64,000 nt of DNA, from NCBI RefSeq assembly GCF_002105195.1, contig NZ_MUHU01000002.1, positions 124,001-188,000 on the forward strand, read 5' to 3'. This document shows, piece by piece, positions 17,643 through 26,711 of the stretch (position 1 is the stretch's first letter; every line of letters starts with the position of its first letter). The notes below the pieces were generated by a model. The model was given only the letters and a program-made list of their open reading frames with translations. It searched no databases and was not told the origin of the DNA. This DNA is from Derxia lacustris. Lineage in GTDB: Bacteria > Pseudomonadota > Gammaproteobacteria > Burkholderiales > Burkholderiaceae_E. A program made the position numbers and the translations under genes.

Positions 17643-19319
17643 TCAGAGCGCGGCGCGCATCGTGCGCAGCATGGCTTCGCCCAGCTCGTCGATGGCATCG
17701 CAGACATGCGTGCCGCCGAACTCGTTGAGCCAGACCCGCTCGGCATCGCTGTGTGCCGCGACCACGATGGCCAGCCGCGGATTGAGCTTTCGCGCCAGCA
17801 GGCAGAGCGCCATCTTCGAGTCGAGCGTGCCGTCGGCCACGACGAACAGCCGCGCCTGGGCGATGCCCGCGCCTTCGAGCACGCCGGGCGCCTGCGGATC
17901 GCCTTGCACCGCGCGCAGGCCGGCGCGGCGCAGCGGATCGAGCACGCCGGCGTCCTCGCCGATCACGCCGAGCGGCATGCCGACCGTGGCGCAGCGCTGG
18001 GCCACGCGCCGGCCGAGCGCGCCCAGGCCCACCAGCAGCACGGTGTCGGCGCCGGTACGCGCGATGTCCTGCGTGAGCTCGCGGCTGGCTTCGGCAAACT
18101 CGGGCGCTGCGGGCTCGGCATCGGGTTCGTCGGCCGCGCCACCGGCGGCCAGCCGGCGCGCCTCGTAGCCGGCTTCCCAGCGGAACAGCAGCGGATTGAT
18201 GGCGATGGAGACGATGGCGGCGAACACCAGCACGTCGAAGCCCTGGTCGGGCAGCATGCCTTCCGACCGGCCGAGCGCCGCGAGAATGAAGGAGAACTCG
18301 CCGATCTGCGCCAGCCCCACGGCAACGATGCGACCGGTGCGCGCGCTGCTCTTGAGCAGGCGCACGATCACCAGCGCCACCAGCGGCTTGACGATCAGCA
18401 CCACCACCAGCGCCGCCGCCACCAGCACTGGCGCCTCGACCACCACCGCCGGGTTGAACAGCATGCCGACCGACACGAAGAACAGCGCCGAGAACACGTC
18501 GCGGAAGGTCGACATGTCGGCCGCCGCGCGCGGCCCGATGCGCGACTGGCCGATCGCCAGCCCGGCCAGGAAGGCGCCCAGCGCGACCGACACATGGAAC
18601 ACCTCGGCCGCGATCAGTGCCACGCCGAGCGCCACCACGAACACCGCCAGCGTGAACAGCTCGCCGGCCTGCGAGCGCGCGATGCGCTCCAGCCCGTAGC
18701 CGACCAGCCGCGTGCCCACCAGCCACACCAGCGCGCCGAACAGCGCCGCCTTGCCGAAGGCCAGCGCCAGATCGCCGGCGAGCTGGCCCGGCGTGGTCTG
18801 CGGCGCGGCCAGCGCCGGCAGCACCACCAGCGCGATGACGGTGAACAGGTCTTCCACGATCAGCCAGCCGACCGCCACATGGCCGGCATGGGTGCCGAGC
18901 CGGTCGCGCTCGACCAGCATGCGCATCAGCACCACCGTGCTGGCCACCGCCAGCGCCATGCCGAACACCAGCGCGCCGGCGTTCTCCCAGCCGCAGGCAC
19001 GCGCCACGCCCCAGCCGACCGCCGTCGCCACCACGCTTTGCGCCACCGCGCCGGGCACCGCGATGCGCCGCACCTGGAGCAGCTCGCCGGGATGGAAATG
19101 CAGGCCGACGCCGAACATCAGCAGGATCACGCCGATCTCCGACATCTGCGCCGCGAGCTGGCCGTCGGCCACGAAGCCTGGCGTGTACGGCCCGACCACC
19201 ACGCCGGCCAGCATGTAGCCGACCAGGGTCGACAGGCCCGCGCGCCGGGTGATCCAGCCGAAGACGAGGGCGACGGCGAGGGCGCCGGCCAGGGTGGCAA
19301 TGAGGGACAGGTCGTGCAT
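17643..19319 (-). CDS. CPA2 family cation/proton antiporter with TrkA-N domain (KefB/RosB-like)
   Basis: 558 residues. About twelve hydrophobic segments make the Na/H exchanger fold, with the family signatures VGYMLAGVVVGPYTPGF, LLMFGVGLHFHPGEL and ALGAFLAGLAIGQS. From about residue 425 follows an NAD-binding TrkA-N domain (VLLVGLGALGRRVAQ). Such proteins exchange K+ or other cations for protons under redox control. The frame is open 161 codons upstream, but the ATG at 19319 begins the first membrane helix. It is not obviously part of the nif programme. Confidence 0.88.
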   Translation of the reverse strand: MHDLSLIATLAGALAVALVFGWITRRAGLSTLVGYMLAGVVVGPYTPGFVADGQLAAQMSEIGVILLMFGVGLHFHPGELLQVRRIAVPGAVAQSVVATAVGWGVARACGWENAGALVFGMALAVASTVVLMRMLVERDRLGTHAGHVAVGWLIVEDLFTVIALVVLPALAAPQTTPGQLAGDLALAFGKAALFGALVWLVGTRLVGYGLERIARSQAGELFTLAVFVVALGVALIAAEVFHVSVALGAFLAGLAIGQSRIGPRAAADMSTFRDVFSALFFVSVGMLFNPAVVVEAPVLVAAALVVVLIVKPLVALVIVRLLKSSARTGRIVAVGLAQIGEFSFILAALGRSEGMLPDQGFDVLVFAAIVSIAINPLLFRWEAGYEARRLAAGGAADEPDAEPAAPEFAEASRELTQDIARTGADTVLLVGLGALGRRVAQRCATVGMPLGVIGEDAGVLDPLRRAGLRAVQGDPQAPGVLEGAGIAQARLFVVADGTLDSKMALCLLARKLNPRLAIVVAAHSDAERVWLNEFGGTHVCDAIDELGEAMLRTMRAAL

Positions 19320-19575
19320 GGGCGAGATGGGCTGCGGCGGAGGGCGGTGGAGGGGCGCGCGCGGGCCCGGCGCGACATTGCCTGCGCACCTCGACCGGCC
19401 CCGCACCGGCAAGCCAACGAGTCTGGCGGCTGGCTCAAGCCGGGAAAAATCGTTACTCGTCGCGCCAAATCGACCGTCGCTCAGCAAGCCCGCGCTATGA
19501 AAGCAAGTGCGGGTCTTTCCCGAGTCGATCGTGCTACCTGTTTCAGCCTTTGAAACGCAGGCAGGGAGCGACGAC
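19320..19575. other. 256-base divergent spacer
   Basis: Spacer between the antiporter gene (minus) and the lipoprotein gene (plus). I see no sigma-54, IHF or NifA motif here, which supports the view that these two genes are outside the nif regulon. Confidence 0.5.
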
Positions 19576-21981
19576 ATGGAAAGGCAATGGAAAAAGCGGC
19601 ACCGACGACCGCGCATCGGTTGGCTGACGGCATTGGCGCTTGCACTCGGCGGCTGTGGCGGCGGTTCGGGCAACGCGCCCGAGCCGCACGTCGCGCCGGC
19701 CAACATCCATGTCGATCCGGCGAGCAACGATGTGCCGGAAGGCGGCGCGACCGCGGTTGCCGAGCCGGCCGCCTCCACCGCCAGCACCGCGCGCGCCGGC
19801 ATCGCGGCCGCGAGCGGCGCGACCCAGCCCGACTACCTGGCGGCCGCCAGTCTCTGGCGCCCGCTGGTCGATGTGGAACTCGCGGTCCAGCCCGGCAGCG
19901 CGCTCGACCTGTCCGACGTGCTCGCGCCCTATGCCAGGCGCGACCGCGCGCTGTGCGCCAACTGGACCATGACCACGCTGATCCTGCCCGACACCGATGC
20001 CGGCATGACCGCGCTGGTGGCCGAGGTGCGCCGGCGCGGCTACAACCTGGTGCGACTGCATTACCTCGACCAGGCGCTGCTCAACAAGCCCCGCGCGGTC
20101 GACCGCGATTTCGACCCGGTGAAGCTCGACCGCTTCTACCGGCTCACGGCGGCGCTGGCGGCGGCCGGCATCGGCTATGCGCTCGACGTGTACTCGGGCG
20201 ATGCCAGCTTCATGAGCACCGCCACGCTCAATGCCATCGGCTGGGATCGCGGCAAGCTGCGGCTGCATTACGACAGCCGCTACATCGCCGACTGGAAGGC
20301 CGCCGTCGACCGCATGCTCGCCAGCGTCAATCCCTATACCGGCCGCACGCTGCTGCGCGATCCGGCGCTCAAGCTGGTGATCGGCGTCAACGAGGGCGGC
20401 ATCGTCTTCAAGGCCGGCTTCAAGCAGGCCTTCGAGCCCGAGCTGGCGGCGCCGTGGAATCGCTGGCTGCTCGACCGCTACGGCAGCACCGCCGCCTGGC
20501 GCGCCGCCTGGGCCGCCAGCCCGCCCGCCAGCACCGAAGACCCGGCCGCCGGCAGCGTGGCCCTGCCGGCCTACGCCGCGCGCAGCGATGCCCGCAGCCA
20601 GGATTTCGCGCGCTTCATGATCGCCACCGAAAGCGCGCTCGCCACCTGGATGCGCGACTACCTGGCCGAGCGCGGCTACACCGGCGTGTTCAGCAACATG
20701 AATGTGCGCAACAGCTGGGAGGAGGACTTCGCGCGCGAACCCGCGACCGCGATGACCTACAACGTCTATCACGACCATCCCAACAGCTATGGCCTCGGCG
20801 GCAGCATCCGCGACGACAGCGCGCTCGACAATGCGCTGAGCTATCTGCGCATCGCCGCCCAGCACCGCTATCTCGACCGGCCCTTCTATCTCACCGAGGC
20901 CTCGCAGGTGTTCTGGAACCGCTACCGGCGCGAATTCGCGCTGGCCGGCGCCTTCGCCTCGCATCAGGGCTGGCAGGGGCTGTGTTCGTTCGGCGCCCAG
21001 CACGACGCACTGCGCTACGACCCGGCCACGCCCTATGCCTCGCGCCAGCGCATCGAGACCTTCCAGATCTGGGGCGATCCGATCCTGACCGCAGTCGACC
21101 GCATCAACGCCTTCTTGTACCGGCGCGGCGACGTGGCCGAAGGCAAGAGCGCGCTCGGCTACGTGATGCGCCAGCCCGAGGCGCTGGCCATCACCACCGC
21201 CTCACCCTGGACCATGAATCTGGCGCCGTTCGCCAGCAAGCGATCCCTGCTCTACAAGATCGGCATCGTGCCGGGCAGCAAGGTCGACGATGCCGGCAAC
21301 TGGATCGGCCCCGGCAGCAAGCCGGCCTATGCCTATTTCCGCGAGCCCTTCCGCGTGAAGGAGGAATACGCGCCGACCGTGCGGCCCGGCTATTCGAGCG
21401 TCGAGACCAGCATCGGCCAGTGGTACGAGGTGGCGGCGCGCGCGCGCGAATACGGCGGCCTGCCGGCCGGCAACATCACCGACGCCACCGCCGACATCCT
21501 GCAGAACGACAGCAACCAGATCACCTACGACCTGCGCAAGCGCACCGCCCGCATCATCACGCCCAAGTCGGAGCTGGTGACCTATGGCGAGCTGCCGACC
21601 GGCGGCCGCACCTTCTGGATGGTGTCGCCCAGCACGCCCAACGCCACCGCCTCGGCGCACAGCCTCGACGACCTGCCGCTGACCATCTCCAACCATGTGC
21701 TGCTGGTGCATCTGACCGACGCCCGCAACACCGGGATGAAGTTCTCGGACACGGCCGAGAAGACCATTGCCGACTGGGGCAAGCTGCCCGTGACCATCCG
21801 CGGCTCGATCATCACCGCGCGCTTCATCCGCACCGGCAACTGGAAGCTCTATGCGCTCGATCTGCAGGGCAATCGCATCGAGGAGCGGCCGCTGGTCATG
21901 ACCGGCACGCGGCTCGAGTTCAAGCTCGACAACACCGTCGGCGACCGGCCGGTGCTGTATTACGAACTGGTCAAGCAATAA
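19576..21981 (+). CDS. large secreted lipoprotein, possible glycoside-hydrolase-like fold
   Basis: 801 residues from the ATG at 19576. The signal peptide has two-Arg n-regions followed by LTALALALGGCGGGSG with a lipobox Cys near residue 27, so it is a lipoprotein. The central part has features reminiscent of TIM-barrel glycoside hydrolases (a TTLILPDTDAGMTAL-VRLHYLD region, KLVIGVNEGGIVFK, FYLTEASQVFWNRY), with possible acid residues in NEGG and TEAS. The family was not identified with certainty. It lies alone, ends at a strong bidirectional terminator, and is flanked by nif operons without nif-like promoter signals. Confidence 0.65.
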   Translation: MERQWKKRHRRPRIGWLTALALALGGCGGGSGNAPEPHVAPANIHVDPASNDVPEGGATAVAEPAASTASTARAGIAAASGATQPDYLAAASLWRPLVDVELAVQPGSALDLSDVLAPYARRDRALCANWTMTTLILPDTDAGMTALVAEVRRRGYNLVRLHYLDQALLNKPRAVDRDFDPVKLDRFYRLTAALAAAGIGYALDVYSGDASFMSTATLNAIGWDRGKLRLHYDSRYIADWKAAVDRMLASVNPYTGRTLLRDPALKLVIGVNEGGIVFKAGFKQAFEPELAAPWNRWLLDRYGSTAAWRAAWAASPPASTEDPAAGSVALPAYAARSDARSQDFARFMIATESALATWMRDYLAERGYTGVFSNMNVRNSWEEDFAREPATAMTYNVYHDHPNSYGLGGSIRDDSALDNALSYLRIAAQHRYLDRPFYLTEASQVFWNRYRREFALAGAFASHQGWQGLCSFGAQHDALRYDPATPYASRQRIETFQIWGDPILTAVDRINAFLYRRGDVAEGKSALGYVMRQPEALAITTASPWTMNLAPFASKRSLLYKIGIVPGSKVDDAGNWIGPGSKPAYAYFREPFRVKEEYAPTVRPGYSSVETSIGQWYEVAARAREYGGLPAGNITDATADILQNDSNQITYDLRKRTARIITPKSELVTYGELPTGGRTFWMVSPSTPNATASAHSLDDLPLTISNHVLLVHLTDARNTGMKFSDTAEKTIADWGKLPVTIRGSIITARFIRTGNWKLYALDLQGNRIEERPLVMTGTRLEFKLDNTVGDRPVLYYELVKQ

Positions 21982-22007
21982 CGGCAATAGCGCCGCCGCA
22001 AACGAAG

Positions 22008-22042
22008 AAACGGCGTGCCGGATCGCTCCGGGCACGCCGTTT
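22008..22042. terminator. bidirectional terminator at the end of the nifB operon
   Basis: AAACGGCGTGCC...GGGCACGCCGTTT forms a perfect 12-bp stem with A on one side and T on the other. It lies between the converging lipoprotein gene and the [2Fe-2S] ferredoxin gene, and would end both transcripts. Confidence 0.88.
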
Positions 22043-22096
22043 CCTCTGCCGGTCGCGCGAGCCTTGTGCTCCCGCGCGACCCGCGTATGCGATCGA

Positions 22097-22390
22097 TCAG
22101 AGCTTGAGCAGCTCGACCGTCACGTTTTCCTCGCCGAGCGTGACCTGGCAGGCCAGACGCGACTTCGAACCCACACCGACGAGTTCGTCGAGCTTGGCGT
22201 TCTCGGCCGGCGTGGTCTTGGTCACGCTCTTGCGGCCTTCGGTCAGGAACAGGTGGCAGGAACCGCACTTGGCGTTGCCTTCGCACTTGTGGCCGATGAC
22301 GGCGCCGGCCGCCAGCAGGGCCGACAGCAGGGTCTGGCCAGCGGTGAATTCGAACGTGGAACCGGCGGGATTGATGGTGAGGGTGGCCAT
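22097..22390 (-). CDS. adrenodoxin-type [2Fe-2S] ferredoxin
   Basis: 97 residues starting MATLTINPAG after AGGAGTAACTGCC. Cluster ligands are Cys36, Cys42, Cys45 and Cys81 (C-x5-C-x2-C-x35-C), the plant/adrenodoxin-like pattern. It is the last gene of the nifB operon, 115 bases after the SIR2-like gene. It could donate electrons to the neighbouring oxidoreductase-like or assembly proteins, or act as a protective Shethna-like protein; neither can be decided from sequence. Confidence 0.88.
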   Translation of the reverse strand: MATLTINPAGSTFEFTAGQTLLSALLAAGAVIGHKCEGNAKCGSCHLFLTEGRKSVTKTTPAENAKLDELVGVGSKSRLACQVTLGEENVTVELLKL

Positions 22391-22505
22391 GGCAGTTACT
22401 CCTGTTGTGATGTGATGGCTCGTGGGTGGACCCGTTGCGGGGCTTGGTGCGCGGATTGCGCAGGCTTGCCGCAGGGCCGTTGTGCGCCGGCCCTGGTCAA
22501 GCTCG

Positions 22506-23360
22506 TCAGGCCGCAGCGGTTTCGCCGATCGCGGCAGCCAGCTCGGCGGCAAACACATCGAGCGGCATGTCGATGCGCGTGATGTTCTGTTCCTCCATGA
22601 AGCGCTGTTCCATGCGGGTCGGCGCTTCGGGCAGCACGGCCCAGTGGCGGTCCGACGAACGCTTCATGATCTGGCGCGCGAAGGCACGCGGCAGCTGGTC
22701 GTTGAAGCGGGTGCCGATGAACAGGAAGCTGCGGCCGGTGCGGATGGCCTGCACTTCGGCGGGGATCGGGGTCTGGATGTCGATCTCGGTCAGCACTTCC
22801 ACATAGTCGGAATCGGACACCAGGAAGTTGCCCGCCGGCGCATGGCCGCCGATCGGCTGGTAGACGATGGTCTTCCACGCCGGCGAGACGGCTTCGGCGA
22901 TGGCGCCGGTGGCGTCGTAGGCGCCGGTCCAGGTGCCGAAATGCTCGGACTGCGACAGCCCCTGCACCTGGCCCCAGGCCGCGTCGGCGGCGGTGCCGCG
23001 CTCGCGCACGAAGGCTTCGCGCAGCGCATCGTCATACCAGGCCGCCACCACCACCGGCGCCGCGCTGCGGGCCAGCGCCAGATGCAGCGCCGACGGTTCC
23101 GGCGTCGCCGCATAGGCGTCGTTCATCAGCGTGACGATGGTCTTGCGGTGCTTGAAGTTCTCGATGAACTGCGCCGCCTGCGTCAGCCGCTTGCGGATCT
23201 TGTGCGGCACGGTGACCTTCGAGGTCAGCAGCTCGGCCAGCGCTTCCGGCGTCGGCGGCACGGTGGCGCCGGGGCACAGCGACAGCGTGCTCGGGCCAAG
23301 ATAGGGAATCACTTCACCCGCGTTGAGGGCGGCGGCAATGTCGGAGACGGAGGCAGTCAT
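22506..23360 (-). CDS. SIR2-like protein in the nifB operon
   Basis: 284 residues. EVIPYLGPSTLSL at the N-terminus sits where Sir2 proteins have the GAG-x-S NAD-binding loop, and TGRSFLFIGTRFNDQLPRAFARQIM resembles the late Sir2 core. HWAVLPEAPTRMEQRFMEEQNITRIDMP resembles the SIR2-like (SIR2_2) family ending. The classical GAG and catalytic His motifs are not evident, so NAD hydrolase or deacylase activity is uncertain. Position in the nifB operon after the DegT-like gene suggests a nif-linked function, not antiphage defence. Confidence 0.7.
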   Translation of the reverse strand: MTASVSDIAAALNAGEVIPYLGPSTLSLCPGATVPPTPEALAELLTSKVTVPHKIRKRLTQAAQFIENFKHRKTIVTLMNDAYAATPEPSALHLALARSAAPVVVAAWYDDALREAFVRERGTAADAAWGQVQGLSQSEHFGTWTGAYDATGAIAEAVSPAWKTIVYQPIGGHAPAGNFLVSDSDYVEVLTEIDIQTPIPAEVQAIRTGRSFLFIGTRFNDQLPRAFARQIMKRSSDRHWAVLPEAPTRMEQRFMEEQNITRIDMPLDVFAAELAAAIGETAAA

Positions 23361-23384
23361 GGCAGTCCTTCTTGTGCAAGAGGT

Positions 23385-24539
23385 TCAGTAGATGGCGACG
23401 CCCGCGCCGATGTTGATGGACGTTTCCTTGAGCGTCTTCACGATGAAGCGCACCTGGTCTTCCTCCACATGGCCGTGCAGCGGCAGCGCCAGTGCCCGGT
23501 CGCCGATGCGTTCGGTATCGGGCAGCAGGCCGCGCTTCCAGCCGAGCGTCTGGTAGTGGAACTGCTGGTGCAGCGGATGGCAGTAGGCCGCGCATTCCAC
23601 CGCCTGGGTTTCCATGTCTTCCACGATCTGCGCGCGCGCGCTGGCCGTGAAGCGCTTGCCCAGGTGCACCACGTAGAGCATCCAGTGCACCTCGTCCACA
23701 TCGGGGCCGAGATAGGGCGGCTTGATGCCCTCGAAGGCTTCCATGTGCTGCTGGTACCAGCCCTCGACCGCCTTGCGGCGCGCCAGGATCTCGTCGACCC
23801 GCTCGATCTGCGCCGCGCCGATGGCGGCCGTGACTTCGCTGATGCCGGCCTGGAGCGGCACGCGGCTGCCGACCGACACCGAGCTGCGATCCTTCACCCG
23901 GCGTTCGCGCAGATAGTTCAGCTCGGTCGCCAGCGTCGGATCGTCGGTGACGATCATGCCGCCCGAGCCGGCGCACAGCGCCGACGGCTGCGAGAAGTCG
24001 AATACCGCCGCATCGCCGAAGGTGCCGACCATCTTGCCGAGGTAGCGCGAGCCGATGGCTTCGGTCGAGTCCTCGATCAGCTTGAGGCCGTGCTTGTCGG
24101 CCAGCTCGCGCAGCTCCTTCCAGGCAGCCGGATGGCCGTTGGTGTTGCTCGCCAGAATGGCCTTGGTGCGCGGGCCGATCTTCAGCTCGGCCTTGGCCGG
24201 CGCCAGGCAGCCCGACCAGTAGTCGATGTCGGCAAACACCGGCGTGGCACCGACCAGCGTGATGGCATGCGCCACCTGGTGCCAGCCGTAGGCCGGCGCG
24301 ATCACTTCGTCGCCCGGGCCGATTTCCATCGCCCGCAGCACCAGCCAGATGCCGATGGTGCCGCTGGCCACGCCGATGCCGTACTGGCGACCGAGCCAGT
24401 CGGCCATGGTCGCTTCGAAGGCCTCGACGATCGGGCCGCTGGACAGTTGCGGCGACTGCATGGTCGCCAGCACCAGCTCAAGTTCGCGCTGGCTCAGGTC
24501 AGGATCGGACAGTGGGATCCAGTCGCCTTCGGTTGCCAT
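23385..24539 (-). CDS. DegT/DnrJ/EryC1-fold protein lacking the PLP lysine
   Basis: 384 residues. IPLSDPDLSQRELELVLATMQSPQLSSGPIVEAFE, then GVASGTIGIWLVL, GDEVIAPAYGWHQVAHAI and LIEDSTEAIGSRYLGKMVGTFGDAAVFDFS follow the sugar aminotransferase family closely. However, the segment that should hold the Schiff-base lysine reads FSQPSALCAGSGGM, with Ser in the place of Lys. It may therefore be a non-transaminating or structural member. It lies between a small nif-linked gene and the SIR2-like gene in the nifB operon. No other sugar-biosynthesis genes are near, which argues against a cell-surface role. Confidence 0.82.
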   Translation of the reverse strand: MATEGDWIPLSDPDLSQRELELVLATMQSPQLSSGPIVEAFEATMADWLGRQYGIGVASGTIGIWLVLRAMEIGPGDEVIAPAYGWHQVAHAITLVGATPVFADIDYWSGCLAPAKAELKIGPRTKAILASNTNGHPAAWKELRELADKHGLKLIEDSTEAIGSRYLGKMVGTFGDAAVFDFSQPSALCAGSGGMIVTDDPTLATELNYLRERRVKDRSSVSVGSRVPLQAGISEVTAAIGAAQIERVDEILARRKAVEGWYQQHMEAFEGIKPPYLGPDVDEVHWMLYVVHLGKRFTASARAQIVEDMETQAVECAAYCHPLHQQFHYQTLGWKRGLLPDTERIGDRALALPLHGHVEEDQVRFIVKTLKETSINIGAGVAIY

Positions 24540-24585
24540 GGTCGCTCCGAATCTAGGGGGTGGGCAGGAGGAGGAGAGGCGCGGT

Positions 24586-24846
24586 TCAGACGCCGGTCAG
24601 CACGAAAGCCGAGGCACGCGCCGGGTCCTGGGTGATGGACCAGCAGTGACCTTCGTTTTCCATGAGGTAGAGCGCCCGTTCGCCGGTCTTGACCGCCGGC
24701 GTTTCGTTCTTCATGTCGTAGGCGTCGACGACCGAGGCCGCCACGCCGGGAAAGCGCGCGCGCAGTTGCGCGGCGGCAGTCCGCACGGTTTCGGCCACGG
24801 TCAGGATCGCGCCGGCTTCCTGGAGCTGTTCGAGGGTCAGTGCCAT
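24586..24846 (-). CDS. small nif-operon protein, 86 aa (DUF6129-like)
   Basis: 86 residues from the ATG at 24846, with ALTLEQLQEAGAILTVAETVRTAAAQLRARFPG then NEGHCWSITQDPARASAFVLTG. It resembles small conserved proteins encoded in nif clusters (possibly DUF6129), although the assignment is from memory of the pattern. No metal-binding motif is seen; one Cys is in GHCWSI. It is 11 bases downstream of nifT. Function unknown. Confidence 0.65.
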   Translation of the reverse strand: MALTLEQLQEAGAILTVAETVRTAAAQLRARFPGVAASVVDAYDMKNETPAVKTGERALYLMENEGHCWSITQDPARASAFVLTGV

Positions 24847-24857
24847 GGCTCGCCTCC

Positions 24858-25079
24858 TCAGTCTTCGTCGCTGCTGGCCAGCTTCTTGGCTTCGACGGTG
24901 ACGGGCAGCGTCGTGCCTTCGGGCATTTCGGGGATGGCCAGTTGCCAGCCGTTGGCCAGCGTCACCAGGCCGCCGAAGATGCCTTCCTTCTCCTGCGAGA
25001 CGATCGGTTCTTCGAGGTCCTTCTTGGGCACGTAGGCGGACAGGACGCCGTTGCCAGCTCTGCGGATCATGACTTTCAT
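24858..25079 (-). CDS. nifT: NifT/FixU
   Basis: 73 residues. MKVMIRR, LSAYVPKKDLEEPIV and GGLVTLANGWQLAIPEMP define the NifT/FixU family. The protein is conserved in diazotrophs but its role is unknown and it is dispensable where tested. It usually follows nifK; here it lies in the nifB operon after nifS. Confidence 0.93.
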   Translation of the reverse strand: MKVMIRRAGNGVLSAYVPKKDLEEPIVSQEKEGIFGGLVTLANGWQLAIPEMPEGTTLPVTVEAKKLASSDED

Positions 25080-25115
25080 TTGAGGCTCCGGATGGGTTGG
25101 AACTTGGGGATCGGT

Positions 25116-26312
25116 TCAGGCGGCAAGCTGCTTGCCGTCGGGATCGGATTGCTCGCCCAGCAAGGGCGCGAGCGCGGCCGGAATGACCTCGATGACGCGC
25201 GCGATCTCCGCATCGGTCGTGGCGTCGGAAAGCGACAGACGGATGGCGCACAACGCAAGATCGCGCGGTACGCCCATGGCGACCAGCAGGGCCGACGGCT
25301 CGCTGCCGCCGGCCGAACAGGCCGACCCGGATGAAGCGATGACGCCAAGCTTCTCGATGCGGTTGAGCACCACGTCGGCATCGAGGGCGCCGAAGCGCAG
25401 GTACAACGTGTTGGGCAGCCGCGGCGCGCCATCCGCGAAAACAACCGTGCCCGGCAGCGCGGCCTTGAGGCCGGCTTCGAGGCGGTCGCGCAACGCGGCG
25501 ATGCGTGCGGCCGTCTCTGGAATCTTTTCTGCGCCGTTCATCAGGCGCTCGGCCGCGGCCGCGAAGCCGGCGATGCCCGGCAGGTTCTCGGTACCGCCGC
25601 GCCGGTTGCGCTCCTGCGAACCCGCGAACAGCGCCGGCCAGGCCAGGCCCGAGCGCATCAGCAGCACGCCGACGCCCTTGGGGCCGTGCAGCTTGTGCGC
25701 CGACACCGACACCAGATCGGCGCCACTCTCGGCGAAGTTGAACGGCAGCTTGCCGACCGACTGGGTCGCATCGACATGCAGCGGCACGCCCGCCGCCTTG
25801 CACAGCGCAGCGATCTCGGCCACCGGCATCAGCACGCCGGTTTCATTGTTGGCCGACATCACCGACACCAGCGCCGCATCGTCGCGGATGAGCTGGGCGG
25901 CGGCGGCCAGGTCGAGCGTGCCCTGCGGCGTGACCGGAATGAAATCGACCTGCACCGCATGGCCGCCGTAACCGCCCGCCGCGAGCTGCCTTGCAAGCTT
26001 TTGCATGCTCGCGTGCTCGCCGGCGCTCAGCACCAGCCGTTTCTTTTCCCCACGCGCCAGCGAGCCGAGGATGGCCATGTGGTTCGACTCGGTCGCGCCG
26101 CTGGTGAACACCGCCTCGGCCGGCTTGCAGCCGAGAAACTTGGCGATCGCGCCGCGCGCGGCCACCAGCTTCTGCTTGGAAATCTGGCCGACCGCATGCG
26201 ACGACGAGGCATTGCCCCAGCTGTTCAGCAGGCAGTCGTTGACCGCGGCGACCACCTCGGGCGCAGGCGCCGTGGTCGCATTGTTGTCGAGGTAGATCCA
26301 GTTCGCATCCAT
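25116..26312 (-). CDS. nifS: cysteine desulfurase NifS
   Basis: 398 residues. IYLDNNATTAPAPEV at the start, His100 in SAGEHASM, the PLP Lys207 in VSAHKLHGPKG and the catalytic Cys332 in SSGSACSAGGSEPS are all present. It makes persulfide sulfur for Fe-S clusters of nitrogenase. The loop carrying Cys332 is of the NifS type and unlike the second desulfurase at 33740. Unusually, no nifU scaffold gene is beside it or elsewhere in the window. It is 36 bases upstream of nifT and 15 downstream of the DUF3024-like gene. Confidence 0.9.
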   Translation of the reverse strand: MDANWIYLDNNATTAPAPEVVAAVNDCLLNSWGNASSSHAVGQISKQKLVAARGAIAKFLGCKPAEAVFTSGATESNHMAILGSLARGEKKRLVLSAGEHASMQKLARQLAAGGYGGHAVQVDFIPVTPQGTLDLAAAAQLIRDDAALVSVMSANNETGVLMPVAEIAALCKAAGVPLHVDATQSVGKLPFNFAESGADLVSVSAHKLHGPKGVGVLLMRSGLAWPALFAGSQERNRRGGTENLPGIAGFAAAAERLMNGAEKIPETAARIAALRDRLEAGLKAALPGTVVFADGAPRLPNTLYLRFGALDADVVLNRIEKLGVIASSGSACSAGGSEPSALLVAMGVPRDLALCAIRLSLSDATTDAEIARVIEVIPAALAPLLGEQSDPDGKQLAA

Positions 26313-26327
26313 GGCTGGGCTCGCTCG

Positions 26328-26657
26328 TCAGGGCCAGAACACGCGCTGCGGATCGAGCTTGATCGCTTCGAGCAGCGCGTCGATGCGGAGCGAATCCTGC
26401 TGGGCGACCCAGGCCTGCTTCGCATGGTCGCGCGAATGCAGGCGCCAGCCGCCCGCCTTGAGCGGCTCGATCCAGGCGATGTCGATGACGCCGCCGTCCG
26501 GATCGACGTTGCGCGAGCAACAGGGGCTGACGATGCGCCAGCCCGGCTCGGCCGGCAGCACTTCGGGATGCACGTACTTGTAGCGCACGCGATCCTTGAT
26601 GGCGCGCTCGATGCGCTTGCGGTCAAGCGACGAGGCGCGGGGGCCAGAGTGCGTCAT
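26328..26657 (-). CDS. DUF3024-like small protein in the nifB operon
   Basis: 109 residues from the ATG at 26657, which has GGAGG 7 bases upstream. A central SPCCSRNVDPDGGVIDIAWIEP is followed by GGWRLHSRDHAKQAWV and an ending LLEAIKLDPQRVFWP. The W-L-RDH and LDP-FW pattern resembles DUF3024 proteins. The two adjacent Cys residues could bind metal. It lies between nifZ and nifS. Function unknown. Confidence 0.65.
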   Translation of the reverse strand: MTHSGPRASSLDRKRIERAIKDRVRYKYVHPEVLPAEPGWRIVSPCCSRNVDPDGGVIDIAWIEPLKAGGWRLHSRDHAKQAWVAQQDSLRIDALLEAIKLDPQRVFWP

Positions 26658-26711
26658 GGGCACCTCCATGCGAGCAATTGCGAGTGCGGCTGGGGGGCTC
26701 ATGACAGGCGA

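Noticed and set aside
22506..23360. SIR2-like gene as part of an antiphage defence system
   Set aside because: It is within the nifB operon next to nif genes, and no defence partner (nuclease, Argonaute, HerA or similar) is present.
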